Made by a program: the position numbers and the translations under genes. Below, one piece after another: positions 62,281-64,000 of a stretch of DNA of 64,000 bases. The notes under the pieces are model-generated. The model ran no database searches. It was not told the DNA's origin and saw only the letters and a list, made by a program, of their open reading frames with translations. The DNA comes from Conchocele bisecta (lineage: Eukaryota > Mollusca > Bivalvia > Lucinida > Thyasiridae): the NCBI GenBank assembly GCA_029237695.1, contig JAQRGA010000043.1, positions 620,001-684,000 on the forward strand, read 5' to 3'. The first letter of the stretch is position 1, and each line of letters begins with the position of its first letter.

Positions 62281-62646
62281 CCGGGCTACTTCCCACCTCT
62301 AAACATAATCTATGTAACTAGATATTATATCAATTTGTCTGTTTAGTTAGTGGTGTTTAACGGCCTATCAACAGCTTAAGGTCATGTAAGGCCGGCCAAC
62401 GGGTTCGATCCCTTATTTAACCTGCTGCATTGCGGGAAAATCACAATATCAGAACGGAATATTTACATCGAGAACAAATATATTCAGCCTTGAAATTAGA
62501 ATAACCTGACCTGGGCCAGGTCCATGCCACACCAATGTCATTCATTCCCTATAATTAGGAATAATCGTATTATTCATACAAGGGGCATAACCAGAATTAA
62601 CTCTCACATACAAGAATGCCGAAGACGTACCTGAGGGCCAAGCCAG

Positions 62647-62888
62647 GGACACGTTTCACTAAACTTCGTACGACTAAAATGTTCGTAAGTGCACAATTAT
62701 GATAGTCTGTAAATTTCACATTAACAATGTGTTCTTGTAAACAATTAATGGATTTACATTTATTGAGCATAGGCTGCATATGCAGCCTATGCTCAATAAA
62801 TGTAAATCCATCAATTGAAATTGTCAGACGATGCTAAATTTGCACTTACGAACATTTTAGTTGTACGAAGTTTAGTGAAACGGGCCCC
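62647..62888. mobile_element. Palindromic MITE, family GGGGCCCGTTTCACTAAACTTCG (copy 3)
   Basis: GGGACACGTTTCACTAAACT / GTTTAGTGAAACGGGCCCC; centre GGCTGCATATGCAGCC. Confidence 0.8.
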
Positions 62889-62996
62889 ATGTCTCCGTTC
62901 GGGATTCCGGTAAGGATGAAACGCGATCGTTAAATTACCCAGCACCTGCTCCCACCTGATGCATCAGACATTGACCCAAGGATAAAAATTATTTTC

Positions 62997-63327
62997 TACG
63001 GAGCCCCGCAGGGGACATGAATTTTTTTTTTATGAATTCGTTCCCACGAAATAACAATTCATCCCCTCGAATTGACAACTGGTTCCCTCGAATTAACAAT
63101 TCATTCCCACGATATAACAATTCGTTCCCGTGGGAACGAATTATTATTTCATGGGAACGAATTGTTAAATTGAGGGAACGAATTGTTAATTCGTGGGAAC
63201 GAAATGTTAATTCGTGGGAACGAATTGTTAATTATAGAGAACGAATTGTTAAATTGAGGGAACGAATTGTTATTTCGTTTGAACGAATTAATCCAAAAAA
63301 AAATCATGTCCACAGCGGGGCTCCGCA
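62997..63327. mobile_element. Palindromic element with GAACGAATTGTTA array (copy 4)
   Basis: TACGGAGCCCCGCAGGGGAC / GTCCACAGCGGGGCTCCG; flips at GTTCCCGTGGGAAC near 63124-63137. Confidence 0.88.
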
Positions 63328-64000
63328 AACATAGACCCAATGATATGTACTGTTTTCCGTATCAATTTAGCTTCGTGGTTAGCTCGACTAACATACTCGA
63401 CACTAATTGGAGCATGTAAACATACTCGAAATAGTTATATAATCCCAGATCCGGGCATTTGGGCACATAAACATGTCAAAGGACTGAACGTCCTGCAATT
63501 ATTCGCAGTATGTGTTTGTGGCTGACACATAGACAAATAATTAATCTAGAGTGGAAAGCGTTTCGAGAAAAATAAGCGCGGGAATTTCACAGCAGCAACA
63601 ACAACGAGTTAAAATAGACGTTTGCAAAACCCTGAATGATAACTTTCTATTTTGAGACCTAATCTCAACCGAAACGAAGCTTGTATTCGTGCATCGAACC
63701 ACGGAGTTACCAATCGCGAACGTAACCTCGTTTCTTATGAAATCAGTAAACTCGTTCAATAAATATCATATTAAATGATCATTCATTTAAGATCCTCTAT
63801 GTACATTACTAACATATTCATCTAGAATCAGAAGTATTATATATCACTAAAGTTGGCACTAAAAACATTACACCATTTAGTTCTTAGAACAAAATGAAAA
63901 AAGGCCATAGTTAAGGTTTTCGTTGCACCGCCCCTCTCCGCCTTTAATGTTCTTGCGCTAAAGTAAAGTTTACAGTCTCCTGAACAATATTCCACTTGTT
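63328..64000. other. Stretch without recognised feature
   Basis: No exon or repeat partner recognised up to the right edge. Confidence 0.35.

Noticed and set aside
63541..63759. 72-codon minus ORF near the right edge as an exon
   Set aside because: No splice-site or family support.

Overview
The window is a repeat-rich, AT-rich animal chromosome segment. The split neprilysin-type gene, L1-like and CR1/Jockey-like LINEs, and the density of small palindromic DNA transposons suggest an aquatic invertebrate. A bivalve mollusc is my best guess, from the style of the repeats only. The first 12 kb differ: compact, higher GC, and filled with genes of an integrated double-jelly-roll DNA virus (Bamfordvirae, Polinton-like).

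Region 1 (1-11.9 kb) is an endogenous virus. It holds a packaging ATPase, a major capsid protein of about 430 codons, a penton-like protein, a fibre-like protein with 48-residue coiled-coil repeats, a Cys/His zinc-ribbon protein and about nine small membrane or structural proteins. Genes form four blocks: minus 1-4132, plus 4218-5488, minus 5468-6894, plus about 6909-10193. The blocks meet at divergent AT-rich starts (4133-4217, about 6900) and one tail-to-tail overlap (5468-5488). A 1 kb non-coding stretch with 62-bp repeats and strong stem-loops separates them from two more minus genes (11.2-11.9 kb). Most longer genes are broken, but almost only by small indels, so the copy may be young or the breaks may be sequence errors. 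No polymerase, integrase or protease is visible; the element runs off the left edge.

Region 2 (13.9-37.4 kb, minus strand) carries eight phase-compatible exons of an M13 metallopeptidase (neprilysin/ECE-like): the membrane anchor and the first part of the ectodomain. The catalytic exons are absent and should lie left of the window, which would put the virus inside an intron. One intron (15.97-26.6 kb) holds a tandem-duplicated 1.2-kb unit split by a 5'-truncated L1-like LINE, itself split by a 4.3-kb CR1-like LINE with a 13-bp target-site duplication and a 2A-like motif.

Region 3 (37.4-64 kb) has no recognisable host gene. It is built of MITE families, many near-perfect palindromes. Several contain internal minisatellites (76-bp, 60-bp, 21-bp and GAACGAATTGTTA-type units). 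A 5-kb array of a 38-bp unit lies at 43.7-48.65 kb; its centre looks like unpolished long-read sequence.

Boundaries of repeats are good to a few bases where an inverted partner or an empty site exists, and approximate otherwise.
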